From Bacillus sp. SD088 (lineage in GTDB: Bacteria > Bacillota > Bacilli > Bacillales > Bacillaceae_C): a stretch of 64,000 nt of DNA. Below the pieces are notes generated by a model that saw only the letters and a program-made list of their open reading frames with translations, was not told the DNA's origin and did no database searches. A program made the position numbers and the translations under genes. How positions within the stretch are numbered: position 1 is the first letter of the stretch; each line of letters opens with the position of its first letter. This document shows positions 1 through 10,704 of this stretch, piece by piece. The DNA is taken from positions 186,001 to 250,000 of the forward strand of contig NZ_JADIJK010000003.1 of assembly GCF_017355205.1 (NCBI RefSeq), read 5' to 3'.

Positions 1-257
1 ATAGCAGGTGTTATATCATTACAAAGCAATTCCATTCGTTCTTTTCTTTCACTTTTTAATAATCTGCTACTAAAATCAATTTCTGTTCTGCCTAGCAATT
101 GAACACGTTCTGCAGGGTAATAATTAAAGAAGCCTGCTAATTCTAAAGCTGGGCGGGAAATATCCGTGGTTGTAATCGGTTTATGAACACCTTCTTCTCC
201 ACTTATAAGCTCCAAATCGAAACGCTCTATGATATCTTCTGTCCGAACTTTGGACAA
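1..257 (-). CDS. hprK: HPr kinase/phosphorylase, N-terminal part (cut by window edge)
   Basis: The first 85 residues ([20 protein letters not shown]..., ..[14 protein letters not shown]..) closely match the N-terminal regulatory domain of Bacillus HprK/P. This enzyme phosphorylates Ser46 of HPr in response to glycolytic metabolites and so drives CcpA-dependent catabolite control. The kinase domain with its Walker A motif lies beyond the window. I chose the TTG at 257: AAGGAG ends 8 bases before it and the product then begins MSKVRT, like B. subtilis MAKVRT. The in-frame ATG at 263 would be only 2 bases from AAGGAG. In B. subtilis hprK also follows yvlD, so the position fits. Identification is secure; the start choice is inference. 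Confidence 0.93.
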   Translation of the reverse strand, partial: MSKVRTEDIIERFDLELISGEEGVHKPITTTDISRPALELAGFFNYYPAERVQLLGRTEIDFSSRLLKSERKERMELLCNDITPA

Positions 258-386
258 GTCCATCACTCCTTGCCGTTTAAATAAACTTCTAATGAATAAG
301 CTATCTAGACATCATTGACTATTTTATCATTATATATGATATAAAAACCACTATTCGATTTAAGTTTCTATGAATATTGACAGATA

Positions 387-587
387 CTAGTTCCTTTTGT
401 AAAAAACATCTTGTTCAATATGAATTTCACCTGTCACGCTAATCCCCCAGGAGTCAACAGTGATCGAATTCCTTTCTATTATTTCTACCAATTCATTCAG
501 CATTCGTAAGAAATTATCCTTTGGCACTACTAAATCATAAATATCCGAATATGAGCTCGAGATCATCAATTCTTGTTGTTGAATCAT
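387..587 (-). pseudogene. IS1182-type transposase N-terminal remnant
   Basis: The reading frame is 66 codons. Its first 35 residues (MIQQQELMISSSYSDIYDLV then VPKDNFLRMLNELVE) look like the conserved N-terminus of IS1182-family transposases (VPKDNLLR-x-INEL). The next residues expected in the family (the FSFIY region) are absent. The frame instead runs into 31 unrelated residues and stops. None of the catalytic domain is present, so this is a decayed insertion scar between yvlD and hprK. The family assignment is from memory of the motif. Whether the tail codes for anything is unknown. Confidence 0.55.
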
Positions 588-625
588 GATAGCCGCCCAC
601 TTCTACTAGATACTTTTATTGTAAC

Positions 626-673
626 TAAAAAAGGATATGACTCCCATTTTTAATTCGGGAATCATATCCTTTA
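626..673 (-). terminator. Terminator after the uvrB-uvrA-yvlB-yvlD unit
   Basis: A long inverted repeat (AAAGGATATGA-TCCC pairing with GGGA-TCATATCCTTT) is followed on the minus strand by six T residues. It lies about 185 bases downstream of the yvlD stop and ahead of the transposase remnant. Confidence 0.75.
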
Positions 674-727
674 TGGACTGTTTTATTAGCGTCCTCAAAA
701 TTAACCTACGTTAAGGACTCTATTAAT

Positions 728-778
728 TGGAGCAGAAGGCGGCGAAAACTCCCGTGGAAAGCGAAGCCGCCTGGAACG
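728..778. repeat. R4-like Bacillaceae intergenic repeat
   Basis: GC-rich segment with GGAGCAGAAGGCGGCGA and GAAGCCGCCTGGAACG arms, where GGCGGC pairs with GCCGCC. It resembles the common Bacillaceae intergenic sequence with an 'actcctgcgggga' core and is related in style to the copy at 11683-11847. No coding role is visible. Confidence 0.5.
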
Positions 779-858
779 AAAATCAACAACTTAGTTTATA
801 CACTCTCTTAATGGAAATGACTTTTTCAGTGCTCCCATTTAAAGGATTCATTTACATG

Positions 859-1215
859 TCAATTTCTTTTTCTCGGTTCTATAATGATTTTTTGAATCAG
901 GAGATTGATTAATGACATGATCACAGCGAGAAGCAAGGCTACACCAAATCCAGAGATTTCAAACAAGCTTCCCATTAAAGCATCTGTCATTAACAATGTA
1001 CATGCATTAATCACAAATAAAAATAATCCTAACGTTAGTAAAGTAACGGGTAAAGTGAAAAGAATGAGTATCGGACGTACAAGCATATTTAATATAGACA
1101 AAATGATGCTAGCTCCAATGGCTGACCATATACTTGACACCTCAACCCCTTCAAAATACCCCGCAAAAGCGAGAAATAAAAGGGCGTTGACAAGAATCCC
1201 TATACTCCACTTCAT
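859..1215 (-). CDS. yvlD: YvlD-like small membrane protein (phage-holin-like fold)
   Basis: 118 residues with four hydrophobic segments (about 4-22, 30-46, 52-72 and 88-108) and a basic C-terminus (EPRKRN). The pattern is that of the 4-TM 'phage holin family' proteins to which B. subtilis YvlD belongs. It starts 1 base after the yvlB stop, so the two are translationally coupled. B. subtilis has yvlA-yvlB-yvlC-yvlD here; yvlA and the PspC-like yvlC are missing in this window. Cell-envelope function is inferred from the family only; no reaction is known. Confidence 0.85.
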   Translation of the reverse strand: MKWSIGILVNALLFLAFAGYFEGVEVSSIWSAIGASIILSILNMLVRPILILFTLPVTLLTLGLFLFVINACTLLMTDALMGSLFEISGFGVALLLAVIMSLINLLIQKIIIEPRKRN

Positions 1216-1216
1216 C

Positions 1217-2398
1217 TTACTGACCTTCTTCTTCCTGGATATAGACAGAGCCTGTCTTCGTGTTAGCGAACAAATGAGCTTTTTCGTTATCTGTACCCGT
1301 CCGTTTGAATTTTACTTGTTTTTGAATGATTTCATTCTTTTCATGCATGATATCAATATTATTTAATTGCAGTTTATAATTCCCAACATTGGATTGAACG
1401 TCTCCATCAATCGCGATTCCATCGGGAAGCGTAACATGAATATTTCCTGTCACTGATTTTGTTTCAATGATATTTGGAGCTTGTTTTGTAACAATACAGT
1501 CAATATTGCCATTTAAGGATTGCAAGCTTAGATCCTTATAAACACCTTCTGCTTTAATCGTACCATTGACTGTTTCGGCTTCCACCTTTTCAATTTGCGA
1601 TTCAACTAGCGCAACTTGACCATTGACAGTATCTAAATCAAGTTTTTCTCCTTGAATGTTTGTAAGATCCGCTTTTCCATTTGTTGTTTTAATAACGAAG
1701 GATTCAGCTTGTAAATTTGTGCCTCTTACTCCGCCATTAAAGACACGAATCGAGATTTTCTTATACATTTTTTCAGGGATATAAATGACTGCTTCTACCT
1801 TCATCAACTTAGATTGAGTTCCGAAGACGAGTAACCCATTCTCATACTTAAATAGGCTATGATCTAGGAAGTAGGTTCTCGCTTCTTCGCGGTCTTCCGT
1901 ACGGTAAACCTTGGCTTGGCACTCTATTCTTACTTCCGACTGATCCCAGGTCTTGATTCTTACAGGACCGTTTGCCACATCAATATCAATTCGCTCAACC
2001 TGTTCTCCCGCTTGCTGAAAAGCATGGGGAATTTCAACTGTTTGATTAAATTGAAAATCAAAATCCTTCATTTTATTAAAGGTAGTTTGAACAAAATCGA
2101 ATAATCGTTCACCAGCCGACTCAAGCTGGGAATAGATATTTTCAGCAGAATCTGTTTTTTCCTTTTCCTTCCTTTCATCTGTTTGCTGATCATCTTGAGA
2201 AGTCTGTTCCTCTTGCGTACCCTTTTGAAGAGAAGTAGTTGGTTGTGCTTGAGATTCTTTCTTCGGTTCTTTTGGCTTGGAAGTCGAAGAACCCTTGGTC
2301 GGCTCTCCTTCAAGTGCTTCTAACAAAATAATTGCCTCTTGTGCTGAAAGCTTTCCATCCTGTACCATTTCAAGTATTCGTTTCTTTTCCTCGTTCAC
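1217..2398 (-). CDS. yvlB: YvlB-like DUF4097 protein
   Basis: 393 residues. Residues 5-30 (KKRILEMVQDGKLSAQEAIILLEAL) form a SHOCT-like bihelical motif. A charged Lys/Glu/Gln linker follows (about 33-85). From about 120 to the end comes a repetitive beta-strand region (TVNGQVAL, TVNGTIKA, SLNGNID, SVTGNIHV) typical of DUF4097 putative adhesin beta-helix domains. No signal peptide is visible. It has a GTG start with AGGAGG 8 bases upstream, lies between uvrA and yvlD, and overlaps neither. In B. subtilis the yvl cluster is induced by cell-envelope stress; whether that holds here cannot be seen. Confidence 0.85.
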   Translation of the reverse strand: MNEEKKRILEMVQDGKLSAQEAIILLEALEGEPTKGSSTSKPKEPKKESQAQPTTSLQKGTQEEQTSQDDQQTDERKEKEKTDSAENIYSQLESAGERLFDFVQTTFNKMKDFDFQFNQTVEIPHAFQQAGEQVERIDIDVANGPVRIKTWDQSEVRIECQAKVYRTEDREEARTYFLDHSLFKYENGLLVFGTQSKLMKVEAVIYIPEKMYKKISIRVFNGGVRGTNLQAESFVIKTTNGKADLTNIQGEKLDLDTVNGQVALVESQIEKVEAETVNGTIKAEGVYKDLSLQSLNGNIDCIVTKQAPNIIETKSVTGNIHVTLPDGIAIDGDVQSNVGNYKLQLNNIDIMHEKNEIIQKQVKFKRTGTDNEKAHLFANTKTGSVYIQEEEGQ

Positions 2399-2522
2399 GT
2401 CAGCTTCCTCCTTTTAGGTTCTAACAGAATTTACGGATATAGGCCGTTGTAGGTTTCAAAAAAAGCTGATTCCATTACTAAAAAATTATCTATTCGACAA
2501 AAACCGAGGCGTGCCAGGCACT

Positions 2523-5390
2523 TTAAACGTTCATTTTTTCAAGGATTTTTCGATTCATTCGTTCTTTGTCCCGCTCTAAGATCGGCTTTAGGTAGTGTCC
2601 CGTATAGGAGTCAGTTGTTTGTGCTACTTTTTCTGGGGTTCCTTTTGTGACAATCGTTCCGCCTTTGTCTCCGCCCTCAGGTCCTAAGTCAATGAGATAA
2701 TCAGCTGTTTTGATCACATCTAAATTATGCTCTATAACTAGAACGGTGTCGCCATTGTCCACAAGTCTCTGTAAAACCCCTAATAAGCGGGCGATGTCCT
2801 CTGCGTGCAATCCAGTTGTTGGTTCATCTAAAATATACAAAGAACGACCGTTGGAACGACGATGAAGTTCCGAGGCAAGCTTCACCCTTTGGGCTTCTCC
2901 TCCAGATAACGTTGTGGCCGGTTGCCCTAACTTCATATACCCAAGCCCAACATCGACAATGGTTTGCAGTTTACGGTTGATTTTAGGAATATTAGCAAAA
3001 AATTCTAATCCATCTTCAATCGTCATATCTAATACATCTGCAATATTTTTCCCTTTATATTTTACTTCCAATGTTTCCCGGTTATACCTACTACCGTGAC
3101 AAACTTCACAGGGAACATATACATCAGGAAGGAAATGCATTTCTATTTTGATGATGCCATCCCCTTTACAAGCTTCACAGCGTCCTCCTTTTACATTAAA
3201 GCTAAAGCGACCTTTTTTATATCCGCGAACCTTCGCCTCATTGGTTGAGGCATAAACATCACGCACATCATCAAACACTCCTGTATACGTGGCAGGGTTT
3301 GAGCGTGGCGTCCTTCCTATCGGGGATTGATCAATATCAATGACTTTTTCCAAATGTTCAATCCCTTTGATTTCTTTAAAATTGCCTGGTCTTGTTTTGG
3401 ACTTATGAAGCCGTTGCGCCAAAGTTTTATAAAGGATTTCATTCACTAACGTACTCTTCCCTGAGCCTGATACACCTGTTACCGCAGTAAACAAGCCAAG
3501 GGGAATTTTCACTTGAACATTTTTTAAATTATTTTCTTTTGCCCCTTTAATTTCAAGATAACGACCATCCGGCTTACGACGTTCAATCGGTAGAGGGATG
3601 AACCTGTCACCTGATAAATACTGACCTGTTAAGGATGCCTTATTTTCAGCTACTTCTTTCGGTGTTCCTTGAGCAACAATTTCCCCACCATGTACACCAG
3701 CACCTGGTCCAATGTCAACTAAATGATCAGCCGCAAGCATGGTATCTTCATCATGTTCGACAACAATTAAAGTATTGCCTATATCTCGCATGTTTTTTAG
3801 TGTCGCAATTAAGCGGTCATTATCCCGTTGATGAAGACCAATGGACGGCTCGTCTAAAATATAGAGAACACCCGTTAATCTTGAACCAATCTGAGTAGCT
3901 AGTCGAATTCGTTGGGCTTCTCCACCTGATAAAGTACCAGCAGCACGGTTTAATGTTAAATAATCAAGTCCAACATTGACAAGAAATCCGAGCCTTTCCC
4001 CAACTTCTCGCAAAATTAATTTCGCAATTTGCGCATCTTTCTCTGATAATACCAATTCCTGAAAAAACTGGTTGGCATCATTTACCGATAACTCTGTTAC
4101 TTCACTAATATGGCGGCCAGCTATCTTCACAGCTAAACTTTCTTCTTTTAAACGATGTCCCTTGCAGCGAGGACAGCGCTGCTGCGCCATGTATTTCTCC
4201 ATTTGTTCACGGATATAATCGGAGCTTGTATCACGATATCGTCGTTCCACATTATGAAGCACACCTTCAAAACGGATACTGCTTTCACGCATACGACCAA
4301 AGTCATTTTTATAACGAAATGTAAATACTTCATCTCCGGAACCATGGAGAATAATGTTTAAATGTTTTTCCGGTAAATCTTCTACAGGTGTATCCATATC
4401 AATTTTAAAATGGGTACAGATCGTTTTTAAAAGCTGTGGGTAATACTGTGAACTTACGGGAACCCACGGAGCAATAGCATTTTCATTAAGGGTGAGGGAA
4501 CGATCCGGGATCACCAAATCAGGATCCACCTCTAGTGTAGAACCAAGCCCATCACAATCAGGACAAGCTCCAAAGGGACTATTAAAAGAGAACATTCTTG
4601 GTTCCAATTTATCAATTGAAAATCCACATTCAGGACAAGCATGGTTCTCACTGAATAAAAGTTCCTCTTGATCAATGATATCGATAATCACTTTTCCTTC
4701 CCCTAAGCCAAGAGCTGTCTCTAGTGAATCAGCAAGTCTTGCTTCTACGCCTTCCTTCACAACAACTCGGTCAATAATCACTTCAATCGAATGTTTTTTG
4801 TTTTTTTCAAGCTTGATCTCTTCGCTCAGGTCTTCGACTTCTCCATCAATTCGCACACGCACATATCCTTGTTTTTTTATTCCTTCTAATACTTTTACAT
4901 GGGATCCCTTACGTCCGGAAATAACAGGTGCAAGTACTTGTAATCTTGTGCGCTCAGGATAGGTCATAATGCGATCAACCATTTGTTCAATCGTTTGCGA
5001 GCTAATTTCAATTCCATGGATCGGACAGATTGGCTTACCAACTCGTGCAAAGAGCAAGCGAAGATAATCATAAATTTCTGTGACCGTTCCAACGGTCGAA
5101 CGTGGGTTACGACTTGTTGTCTTTTGATCAATCGAAATAGCTGGTGAAAGACCTTCGATGGCATCTACATCCGGTTTATCCATTTGTCCTAAAAATTGCC
5201 GCGCATAAGCAGATAGAGATTCTACATATCTTCTTTGTCCCTCAGCATAGATAGTGTCAAAGGCGAGGGAGGACTTTCCAGATCCTGATAAGCCCGTTAA
5301 AACAACGAGCTTATCCCTTGGGATTGTCACATCAATATTTTTTAAATTATGAGCTCTTGCCCCTTGAATGATTATTTGGTCTTGTGCCAT
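2523..5390 (-). CDS. uvrA: Excinuclease ABC subunit A
   Basis: 955 residues, full family length. UvrA is the damage-sensing ATPase of nucleotide excision repair; it dimerises and loads UvrB. Visible are Walker A GLSGSGKS (33-40), a second Walker A GVSGSGKS near 640, two LSGGEAQR signatures, and zinc-finger cysteines CPEC...CPDC (first insertion) and CEAC...CEVC (the DNA-binding finger). It starts 7 bases after the uvrB stop, forming the usual uvrB-uvrA operon. A small palindrome GTGCCAGGCAC lies just after the stop codon. No terminator is seen before yvlB, so transcription probably continues. Confidence 0.98.
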   Translation of the reverse strand: MAQDQIIIQGARAHNLKNIDVTIPRDKLVVLTGLSGSGKSSLAFDTIYAEGQRRYVESLSAYARQFLGQMDKPDVDAIEGLSPAISIDQKTTSRNPRSTVGTVTEIYDYLRLLFARVGKPICPIHGIEISSQTIEQMVDRIMTYPERTRLQVLAPVISGRKGSHVKVLEGIKKQGYVRVRIDGEVEDLSEEIKLEKNKKHSIEVIIDRVVVKEGVEARLADSLETALGLGEGKVIIDIIDQEELLFSENHACPECGFSIDKLEPRMFSFNSPFGACPDCDGLGSTLEVDPDLVIPDRSLTLNENAIAPWVPVSSQYYPQLLKTICTHFKIDMDTPVEDLPEKHLNIILHGSGDEVFTFRYKNDFGRMRESSIRFEGVLHNVERRYRDTSSDYIREQMEKYMAQQRCPRCKGHRLKEESLAVKIAGRHISEVTELSVNDANQFFQELVLSEKDAQIAKLILREVGERLGFLVNVGLDYLTLNRAAGTLSGGEAQRIRLATQIGSRLTGVLYILDEPSIGLHQRDNDRLIATLKNMRDIGNTLIVVEHDEDTMLAADHLVDIGPGAGVHGGEIVAQGTPKEVAENKASLTGQYLSGDRFIPLPIERRKPDGRYLEIKGAKENNLKNVQVKIPLGLFTAVTGVSGSGKSTLVNEILYKTLAQRLHKSKTRPGNFKEIKGIEHLEKVIDIDQSPIGRTPRSNPATYTGVFDDVRDVYASTNEAKVRGYKKGRFSFNVKGGRCEACKGDGIIKIEMHFLPDVYVPCEVCHGSRYNRETLEVKYKGKNIADVLDMTIEDGLEFFANIPKINRKLQTIVDVGLGYMKLGQPATTLSGGEAQRVKLASELHRRSNGRSLYILDEPTTGLHAEDIARLLGVLQRLVDNGDTVLVIEHNLDVIKTADYLIDLGPEGGDKGGTIVTKGTPEKVAQTTDSYTGHYLKPILERDKERMNRKILEKMNV

Positions 5391-5397
5391 CGTTTGC

Positions 5398-7377
5398 TCA
5401 TCCTTCCGCTTTCAATTCCAATAAAGCATCACGTAATTGTGCTGCACGTTCAAAGTCTAATGCTTTTGCCGCTTCCTTCATTTCCATTTCCATTGTCTCA
5501 ATAAATTCTTCTCTTTCTTTTTTAGACATCTTTTTCAGATTCCCTTTAGCGGTATATTCTGCTGGATCCTCTGCTGCAACTGTAGCTCGAATAACATCGC
5601 GAATATCCTTCTGAATCGTCATCGGGGTGATGCCATGTTCTTGATTATATTTTTCTTGAATAGAACGACGCCGTTCCGTTTCAGATATCGCCTTTTCCAT
5701 GGAATCGGTCATCTTATCAGCATACATGATTACATGTCCATCCGAATTTCTTGCCGCCCGTCCCATCGTCTGAATAAGAGAACGCTCTGAACGCAAGAAT
5801 CCTTCTTTATCTGCATCTAATATCGCAACAAGTGAAACCTCGGGTAGATCCAAACCTTCTCTTAATAAGTTAATCCCTACTAATACATCAAAGGTACCCA
5901 TTCGCAAATCTCGAATGATTTCAATTCGTTCTAATGTTTTAATTTCAGAATGCAAGTACTGCACTTTCACGCCAACTTCTTTTAAATAATCGGTTAAATC
6001 CTCGGACATTTTTTTCGTTAAGGTTGTAATAAGAACTCGTTCATTTCGTTCTACCCGTAATTGAATTTCACTAATCAAATCATCGATTTGCCCTTCGATT
6101 GGGCGGACCTCAATTTTCGGATCTAGCAATCCTGTTGGGCGAATAATTTGCTCGATCATTTTCGGTGTATGTTCTAGTTCAAATGGGCCTGGGGTAGCAG
6201 ATACAAAGACAATATTGTTAATATGTTTTTCAAATTCGTCAAATTTCAAAGGACGATTGTCCAAGGCAGATGGTAAGCGAAAACCATGATCCACTAACAC
6301 TTGTTTCCTCGCTTGGTCACCATTATACATTCCTCGTATTTGCGGTAGGGTCACATGCGATTCATCAACCACAATTTGAAAATCCTCTGGAAAATAATCA
6401 AGCAATGTATAGGGAGTAGCGCCAGCCGGCCTTAGTGTCAAATGTCGTGAATAGTTTTCGATTCCAGAGCAAAAGCCCATTTCACGCATCATTTCCAAAT
6501 CGTATCTTGTGCGCTGTTCCAGTCGTTGTGCTTCTAATAATTTGTCATTTTCCTTTAATATTGCCAACTGCTCCTCTAATTCTTTTTCAATATTAGCAAT
6601 CGCTACCGTCATTTTTTCTTCACCAGTAACAAAGTGAGAAGCCGGAAAAACAGCGGCATGATCTCGTTCTCCTAACACTTCACCTGTGAGGACATCCACT
6701 TCTCGAATCCGGTCTATTTCATCTCCGAAAAACTCAATCCGGATACAATGCTCATCACGCGAGACAGGAAAGATCTCCACGACATCTCCGCGAACGCGAA
6801 ATGTCCCGCGTTGAAAGTCAATATCATTCCGAGCATATTGAATATCAACTAAACGACGTAATAATTGATTTCGCTCAATTTCCATTCCTGTTCTCATTGA
6901 TAAGACATGGTCGCGATATTCAAATGGTGATCCTAAACCATAGATACAAGAAACACTGGCGATAATAATTACGTCTTTCCGTTCAAATAGTGCAGACGTC
7001 GCAGAATGTCGCAATTTATCAATTTCATCATTAATGCTGGCATCTTTCTCAATATACGTGTCTGTTTGTGGCACATATGCTTCCGGCTGATAATAATCAT
7101 AGTAGCTGACAAAGTACTCCACAGCATTATTTGGAAAAAACTCTTTAAACTCGCTATACAGTTGCCCGGCAAGTGTCTTATTGTGGGCAATCACAAGCGT
7201 CGGCTTATTTACATCCCGAATCATATTAGAGATAGTAAAAGTCTTCCCAGTTCCGGTCGCTCCTAGTAAAGTTTGGTATTTTTTTTTATTATGAATTCCT
7301 TCGACAAGCTGTTCAATCGCTTTTGGTTGATCACCTGATGGCTTGTATCTTGATACCAATTCAAAAGTATTGTCCAA
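5398..7377 (-). CDS. uvrB: Excinuclease ABC subunit B
   Basis: 659 residues. UvrB is the helicase-like core of nucleotide excision repair. Walker A GATGTGKT (39-46), the DNA-clamping beta-hairpin [12 protein letters not shown] (about 92-103), [17 protein letters not shown], the helicase motif QTMGRAAR and a C-terminal UVR motif (UvrC-contacting) are all present. The start is TTG, with AGGAGG ending 8 bases upstream; the nearby ATG is out of frame. A LexA-type box at 7645-7658 lies about 270 bases upstream and is separated from the gene by repeat R1 (7425-7580). Confidence 0.98.
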   Translation of the reverse strand: MDNTFELVSRYKPSGDQPKAIEQLVEGIHNKKKYQTLLGATGTGKTFTISNMIRDVNKPTLVIAHNKTLAGQLYSEFKEFFPNNAVEYFVSYYDYYQPEAYVPQTDTYIEKDASINDEIDKLRHSATSALFERKDVIIIASVSCIYGLGSPFEYRDHVLSMRTGMEIERNQLLRRLVDIQYARNDIDFQRGTFRVRGDVVEIFPVSRDEHCIRIEFFGDEIDRIREVDVLTGEVLGERDHAAVFPASHFVTGEEKMTVAIANIEKELEEQLAILKENDKLLEAQRLEQRTRYDLEMMREMGFCSGIENYSRHLTLRPAGATPYTLLDYFPEDFQIVVDESHVTLPQIRGMYNGDQARKQVLVDHGFRLPSALDNRPLKFDEFEKHINNIVFVSATPGPFELEHTPKMIEQIIRPTGLLDPKIEVRPIEGQIDDLISEIQLRVERNERVLITTLTKKMSEDLTDYLKEVGVKVQYLHSEIKTLERIEIIRDLRMGTFDVLVGINLLREGLDLPEVSLVAILDADKEGFLRSERSLIQTMGRAARNSDGHVIMYADKMTDSMEKAISETERRRSIQEKYNQEHGITPMTIQKDIRDVIRATVAAEDPAEYTAKGNLKKMSKKEREEFIETMEMEMKEAAKALDFERAAQLRDALLELKAEG

Positions 7378-7424
7378 TCATTCTTCCTCCTAACTCGATT
7401 TTTATCTATATATAGTCTAATAGA

Positions 7425-7580
7425 GGATGTTCAAAAAGTCCGGTAAAAATGACACTGCGAATTTCTTCGTTGGCTTGTTTCTCCACTGCTCATGTATTAA
7501 AAGCATACATTCCGCGGCTCGAAACTACGCCGCCTTGAACTTCTTGGTCCTTTTTATCCTCCATTTTGAACACGCACTAA
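7425..7580. repeat. R1 intergenic element, copy a
   Basis: Starts GATGTTCAAAAAGTCCGG and ends ATCCTCCATTTTGAACACGC, so the two ends are imperfect inverted repeats (GTTCAAAAAG...). The interior contains TTCTTCGTTGGCTTG and TTGAACTTCTTGGTCC. It is the same element as 34680-34836; shortened or rearranged copies are at 19934-20010, 29570-29798 and 62961-63202. There is no convincing reading frame. It lies in the uvrB leader. Confidence 0.8.
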
Positions 7581-7644
7581 TAGTGATTTATTTTTACATG
7601 TCTTACATTTTACCACAATTCCTATAAAGATAACCAGTGAAAAG

Positions 7645-7658
7645 CGAACGTATTTTCG
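7645..7658. promoter_or_regulatory. LexA (DinR/Cheo) box of uvrB
   Basis: CGAAC-GTAT-TTTCG matches the Bacillus LexA consensus CGAAC-N4-GTTCG at 9 of 10 half-site bases. uvrBA is a known SOS operon in B. subtilis, so the match is meaningful. The distance to uvrB is large because an R1 element intervenes. Confidence 0.7.
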
Positions 7659-7697
7659 ATATTTTTTTCAATAGCCACCCACTGCTATAGATAATAG

Positions 7698-7726
7698 AAA
7701 AAAACAGGACCTCCTAGTGGGCCTGC
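7698..7726 (-). terminator. Terminator after csbA
   Basis: Minus-strand hairpin CAGGCCC/GGTCCTG with a short loop, followed by seven T residues, 36 bases after the csbA stop. It insulates csbA from the uvrB promoter. Confidence 0.75.
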
Positions 7727-7761
7727 CTTCTGTGTTCATAGTCATATTTCAATTCTATCCT

Positions 7762-8019
7762 TCAATCGTTATCCTTTGTCTTAGACTCCTTTTTAGGTGG
7801 TCTATTCTTATTTACCATTCGATCCGTGATAAACAGGCCTATTGTTAACGATGCAGCCTCAATCGCAATTAAACCCCAACCATGAATGTACCCTTTATAA
7901 GCAGAAACAATAATTAAGGCCAAGGTTAAAAAAAAGCCAACACTTCTTCTATATGTCACTCTAGTAAACAGAACCATTAGTATCGCCGGAATAAAAATGG
8001 CTGAGAAAATTTTATCCAT
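7762..8019 (-). CDS. csbA: CsbA-like small membrane protein
   Basis: 85 residues: three hydrophobic segments (about 3-20, 27-44, 48-66) and a very polar Lys-rich tail (NRPPKKESKTKDND). FTRVTY and IEAASLT match B. subtilis CsbA, a sigma-B-controlled membrane protein of unknown function that also sits next to uvrB. I see no clear sigma-B promoter (GTTTAA-N14-GGGTAT) upstream. Confidence 0.82.
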   Translation of the reverse strand: MDKIFSAIFIPAILMVLFTRVTYRRSVGFFLTLALIIVSAYKGYIHGWGLIAIEAASLTIGLFITDRMVNKNRPPKKESKTKDND

Positions 8020-8070
8020 TGTCTCACCTACTCTATAATTAAAGCTTCTCTCTTAGTTTTTCTCAATTAC

Positions 8071-8103
8071 AAAAAAAAAGCAAGTTTTAACTGTAGGTAA
8101 AAC
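8071..8103 (-). terminator. Possible weak terminator of the pst operon
   Basis: Minus strand GTTTTA-CCTACAGT-TAAAAC forms a 6-bp AT-rich stem, followed after TTGC by nine T residues, about 70 bases after the last pstB stop. The stem is weak, so some read-through into csbA is possible. Confidence 0.35.
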
Positions 8104-8171
8104 GCAATATTAACCAATGATCCAAAATTGCAGAAGTTTTATAAAATAATTTCTAACTTTCCAATCAGCTA

Positions 8172-8957
8172 TCAACCAAACTGTCCCATAATATATTGTT
8201 TTGTTTTTTCATGTTCTGGGTTCGAAAAAAGACTTTGGGTCGGCCCATATTCAACAATTTCACCATGGAGGAAAAAGGCCGTTTGATCTGAAATTCGAGC
8301 CGCCTGCTGCATATTGTGAGTAACAATGATAATCGTATATTTTTCTTTTAATTTTAAAATAAGACTTTCCAGCTTTTTTGTTGAAATCGGATCTAAGGCA
8401 GAGGTCGGTTCATCCATTAATATTACATCTGGTTGAATCGCTAGTACTCTTGCAATCACTAATCGCTGCTGTTGTCCTCCTGATAAGCTTGTAGCAGGAG
8501 CACGTAAATCATCCTTTACTTCATCCCATAAAGCAGCGGAGCGAAGACAAGATTCTACTGTGTGATCCAGTTGTTGTTTTTCCTTTCGTCCGTGAATCCT
8601 TGGTCCATAAGCGATATTATCATAGATGGAAACTGGAAAGGGATTAGCTTGTTGAAATACCATGCCGACTTTTTTTCTTAAGTCAACAACATCGACAGAA
8701 GGGTTGGTGATCTCCATTTCATTTAGATAGATCTTTCCCTCTGTTCGACTTTCTGGTATAAAATCATTCATTCGATTGAGTGTGCGTAGAAAGGTCGATT
8801 TTCCGCATCCTGAGGGACCAATTAATGCGGTAATTTGGTTCTTTTTAATTTCAAGATGAATATTTTTAAGCGCTTGGAAGTCTCCATAATAAAATTGAAG
8901 ATTTTCTGCTTTCATTACGGTTTCTTTTTTATGCGGCTGATGCAATGTTAAAACCAT
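8172..8957 (-). CDS. pstB: Phosphate ABC transporter ATP-binding protein (second copy)
   Basis: 261 residues. PstB is the cytoplasmic ATPase of the high-affinity phosphate importer. Walker [10 protein letters not shown]-loop VFQQANPFP, signature LSGGQQQR, Walker [13 protein letters not shown] and switch His in VTHN are intact. The ATG at 8957 has GGGGTGG 5 bases upstream; the upstream GTG at 8966 overlaps that site. It starts 12 bases after the first pstB stop. Two adjacent pstB genes also occur in B. subtilis (pstBA, pstBB). This copy is last in the operon. Confidence 0.96.
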   Translation of the reverse strand: MVLTLHQPHKKETVMKAENLQFYYGDFQALKNIHLEIKKNQITALIGPSGCGKSTFLRTLNRMNDFIPESRTEGKIYLNEMEITNPSVDVVDLRKKVGMVFQQANPFPVSIYDNIAYGPRIHGRKEKQQLDHTVESCLRSAALWDEVKDDLRAPATSLSGGQQQRLVIARVLAIQPDVILMDEPTSALDPISTKKLESLILKLKEKYTIIIVTHNMQQAARISDQTAFFLHGEIVEYGPTQSLFSNPEHEKTKQYIMGQFG

Positions 8958-8969
8958 CAATTCCACCCC

Positions 8970-9803
8970 TTATCCAAAAATTCCAGCAATATATCCTGCT
9001 GTCCGTTCATCTTGAGGGTCGGTAAACATTTCTTCTGTTGCCCCAAATTCGATTAAATCTCCCATGTAGAAAAAAGCTGTGTAATCAGATATTCGAGCTG
9101 CCTGTTGCATATTATGGGTCACAACAATGATCGTATATTCTTTTTTCAATTCACACATTAGTTCTTCAATTTTTCTAGTGGAAATAGGGTCTAATGCTGA
9201 TGCTGGTTCATCGAGTAAGAGCACCTGAGGCTTCATCGCAATCGCTCTAGCAATACATAGACGTTGTTGCTGCCCTCCTGAAAGACTTAGCGCAGACGAG
9301 TGGAGTTTATCCTTTACTTCATCCCATAAAGCCGCTTTTCGTAGCGCCGTTTCAACGATTTCGTCTAATTGCTGTTTCTTTTTTATTCCATGGTGAGCAG
9401 GACCATACGCAATATTTTTATAAATGGATTTAGCGAAAGGATTGGGCTTTTGAAAAACCATGCCAATTTGCTTTCGTAATTCAAACACATTTACTTCCGT
9501 TGAATGAATCTCAATATCACGATAATGGATCTTGCCTGTTACTTGGCAATGGTCAATACTATCATTCATTCGATTCAAGGAACGCAGGAAGGTTGATTTC
9601 CCGCAACCTGAAGGGCCAATCAAAGCTGTAATTGCCTGATCAGGAAAAGCGAGATCAATATTTTGTACAGCAATCTTATCTCCATAAGCAACAGTGACTC
9701 CTTCAGTCGCTACAATCGAACGTGTCGGAAGGAAAACTATGTTTTTATTTGGCGTAAATCTATCCACTTGCGTATTTTGATTTACTACTTTAGCAACCGC
9801 CAT
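8970..9803 (-). CDS. pstB: Phosphate ABC transporter ATP-binding protein (first copy)
   Basis: 277 residues with a 25-residue N-terminal extension before the ABC core ([13 protein letters not shown]). Walker [18 protein letters not shown]-loop, LSGGQQQR and [11 protein letters not shown] are intact. I prefer the ATG at 9803, with AGGTGG 7 bases upstream, over the ATG at 9809, which is 1 base from it. It is very similar to the downstream copy ([30 protein letters not shown]), suggesting an old tandem duplication. Confidence 0.96.
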   Translation of the reverse strand: MAVAKVVNQNTQVDRFTPNKNIVFLPTRSIVATEGVTVAYGDKIAVQNIDLAFPDQAITALIGPSGCGKSTFLRSLNRMNDSIDHCQVTGKIHYRDIEIHSTEVNVFELRKQIGMVFQKPNPFAKSIYKNIAYGPAHHGIKKKQQLDEIVETALRKAALWDEVKDKLHSSALSLSGGQQQRLCIARAIAMKPQVLLLDEPASALDPISTRKIEELMCELKKEYTIIVVTHNMQQAARISDYTAFFYMGDLIEFGATEEMFTDPQDERTAGYIAGIFG

Positions 9804-9819
9804 TTTCATACCACCTCTC

Positions 9820-10704
9820 TTATGTTGTAGTCATTTTTCTAAATACAAGATGACCAATCCAGCGTGCTGATCCGTTGAATAGTAAGATTGCTATTAGTAA
9901 AAGCGCGGACGCACCACTTGAAATTGCTGCAGCATCAGGCATGATCCCTTCCCCATTAATTTTCCAGATATGCACTGCTAGCGTTTCTGCTGGTCGTAAT
10001 GGATTGAGCGGAGATGCAGCCGAAAATGGGTTCCAATTGGAAAAGTCAAGTTGTGGGCTGCTCATCCCAGCTGTGTAAATGAGGGCGGCTGCTTCTCCAA
10101 AGACTCGACCTGCTACAAGAATAACCCCTGTTATTAAACCAGGTAAGGCAGCTGGTAAAATAATCGTTGTGATCATCTCCCATTTCGAAACACCTAAAGC
10201 TAATCCTGCCTTCCTTTGTTCATCAGATACATTTTGAAGTGAATCTTCCACAACTCGAACCATTATTGGCAAATTAAATACGGTTAAAACACAGGCCCCT
10301 GACAGAATGGAAAAGCCCCACCCCATATAAATCACGAAGAACAGAAAACCAAAGAGCCCGACAACGATAGAAGGCAAAGAAGATAGTACTTCTATCATCG
10401 AACGAATAAAATCTGTAAACTTGTTCTTAGGTGCATATTCCGATAGATAAATGCCCGCCCCTAGAGAAATCGGAATTGCCATTACAATAGTTAACACTAG
10501 TAGGTAAAAGGAATTAAATAATTGGGGCCCAATCCCTCCACCCTCTTCAAAAATTTGTGGTGAAGATGTGATAAAATTCCAACTTAGTTTCGGTACACCT
10601 TGAAAAAGGATATAGCCTAGTAAACTAATAAGAAGCCCGAGAATAAGAAAGGCAATCCCGTAAAAAACGGTTGTTGCGATCCGATCGATCCATTTTGCAT
10701 TCAT
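9820..10704 (-). CDS. pstA: Phosphate ABC transporter permease PstA
   Basis: About 294 residues and six hydrophobic segments, with the EAA-type loop [20 protein letters not shown] that contacts PstB. The start ATG at 10704 overlaps the pstC stop as ATGA, and AGGAG lies just upstream. An apparently longer frame reaching 10788 would lie inside pstC and is not used. It forms the membrane channel together with PstC. Confidence 0.96.
   Translation of the reverse strand: MNAKWIDRIATTVFYGIAFLILGLLISLLGYILFQGVPKLSWNFITSSPQIFEEGGGIGPQLFNSFYLLVLTIVMAIPISLGAGIYLSEYAPKNKFTDFIRSMIEVLSSLPSIVVGLFGFLFFVIYMGWGFSILSGACVLTVFNLPIMVRVVEDSLQNVSDEQRKAGLALGVSKWEMITTIILPAALPGLITGVILVAGRVFGEAAALIYTAGMSSPQLDFSNWNPFSAASPLNPLRPAETLAVHIWKINGEGIMPDAAAISSGASALLLIAILLFNGSARWIGHLVFRKMTTT

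Noticed and set aside
905-1366. 153-residue plus-strand reading frame
   Set aside because: It lies antisense to yvlD and yvlB, with composition typical of a shadow frame and no ribosome site.
4675-4962. 95-residue plus-strand frame rich in Ser/Thr/Arg
   Set aside because: Antisense to uvrA; low-complexity mirror of its codon pattern.
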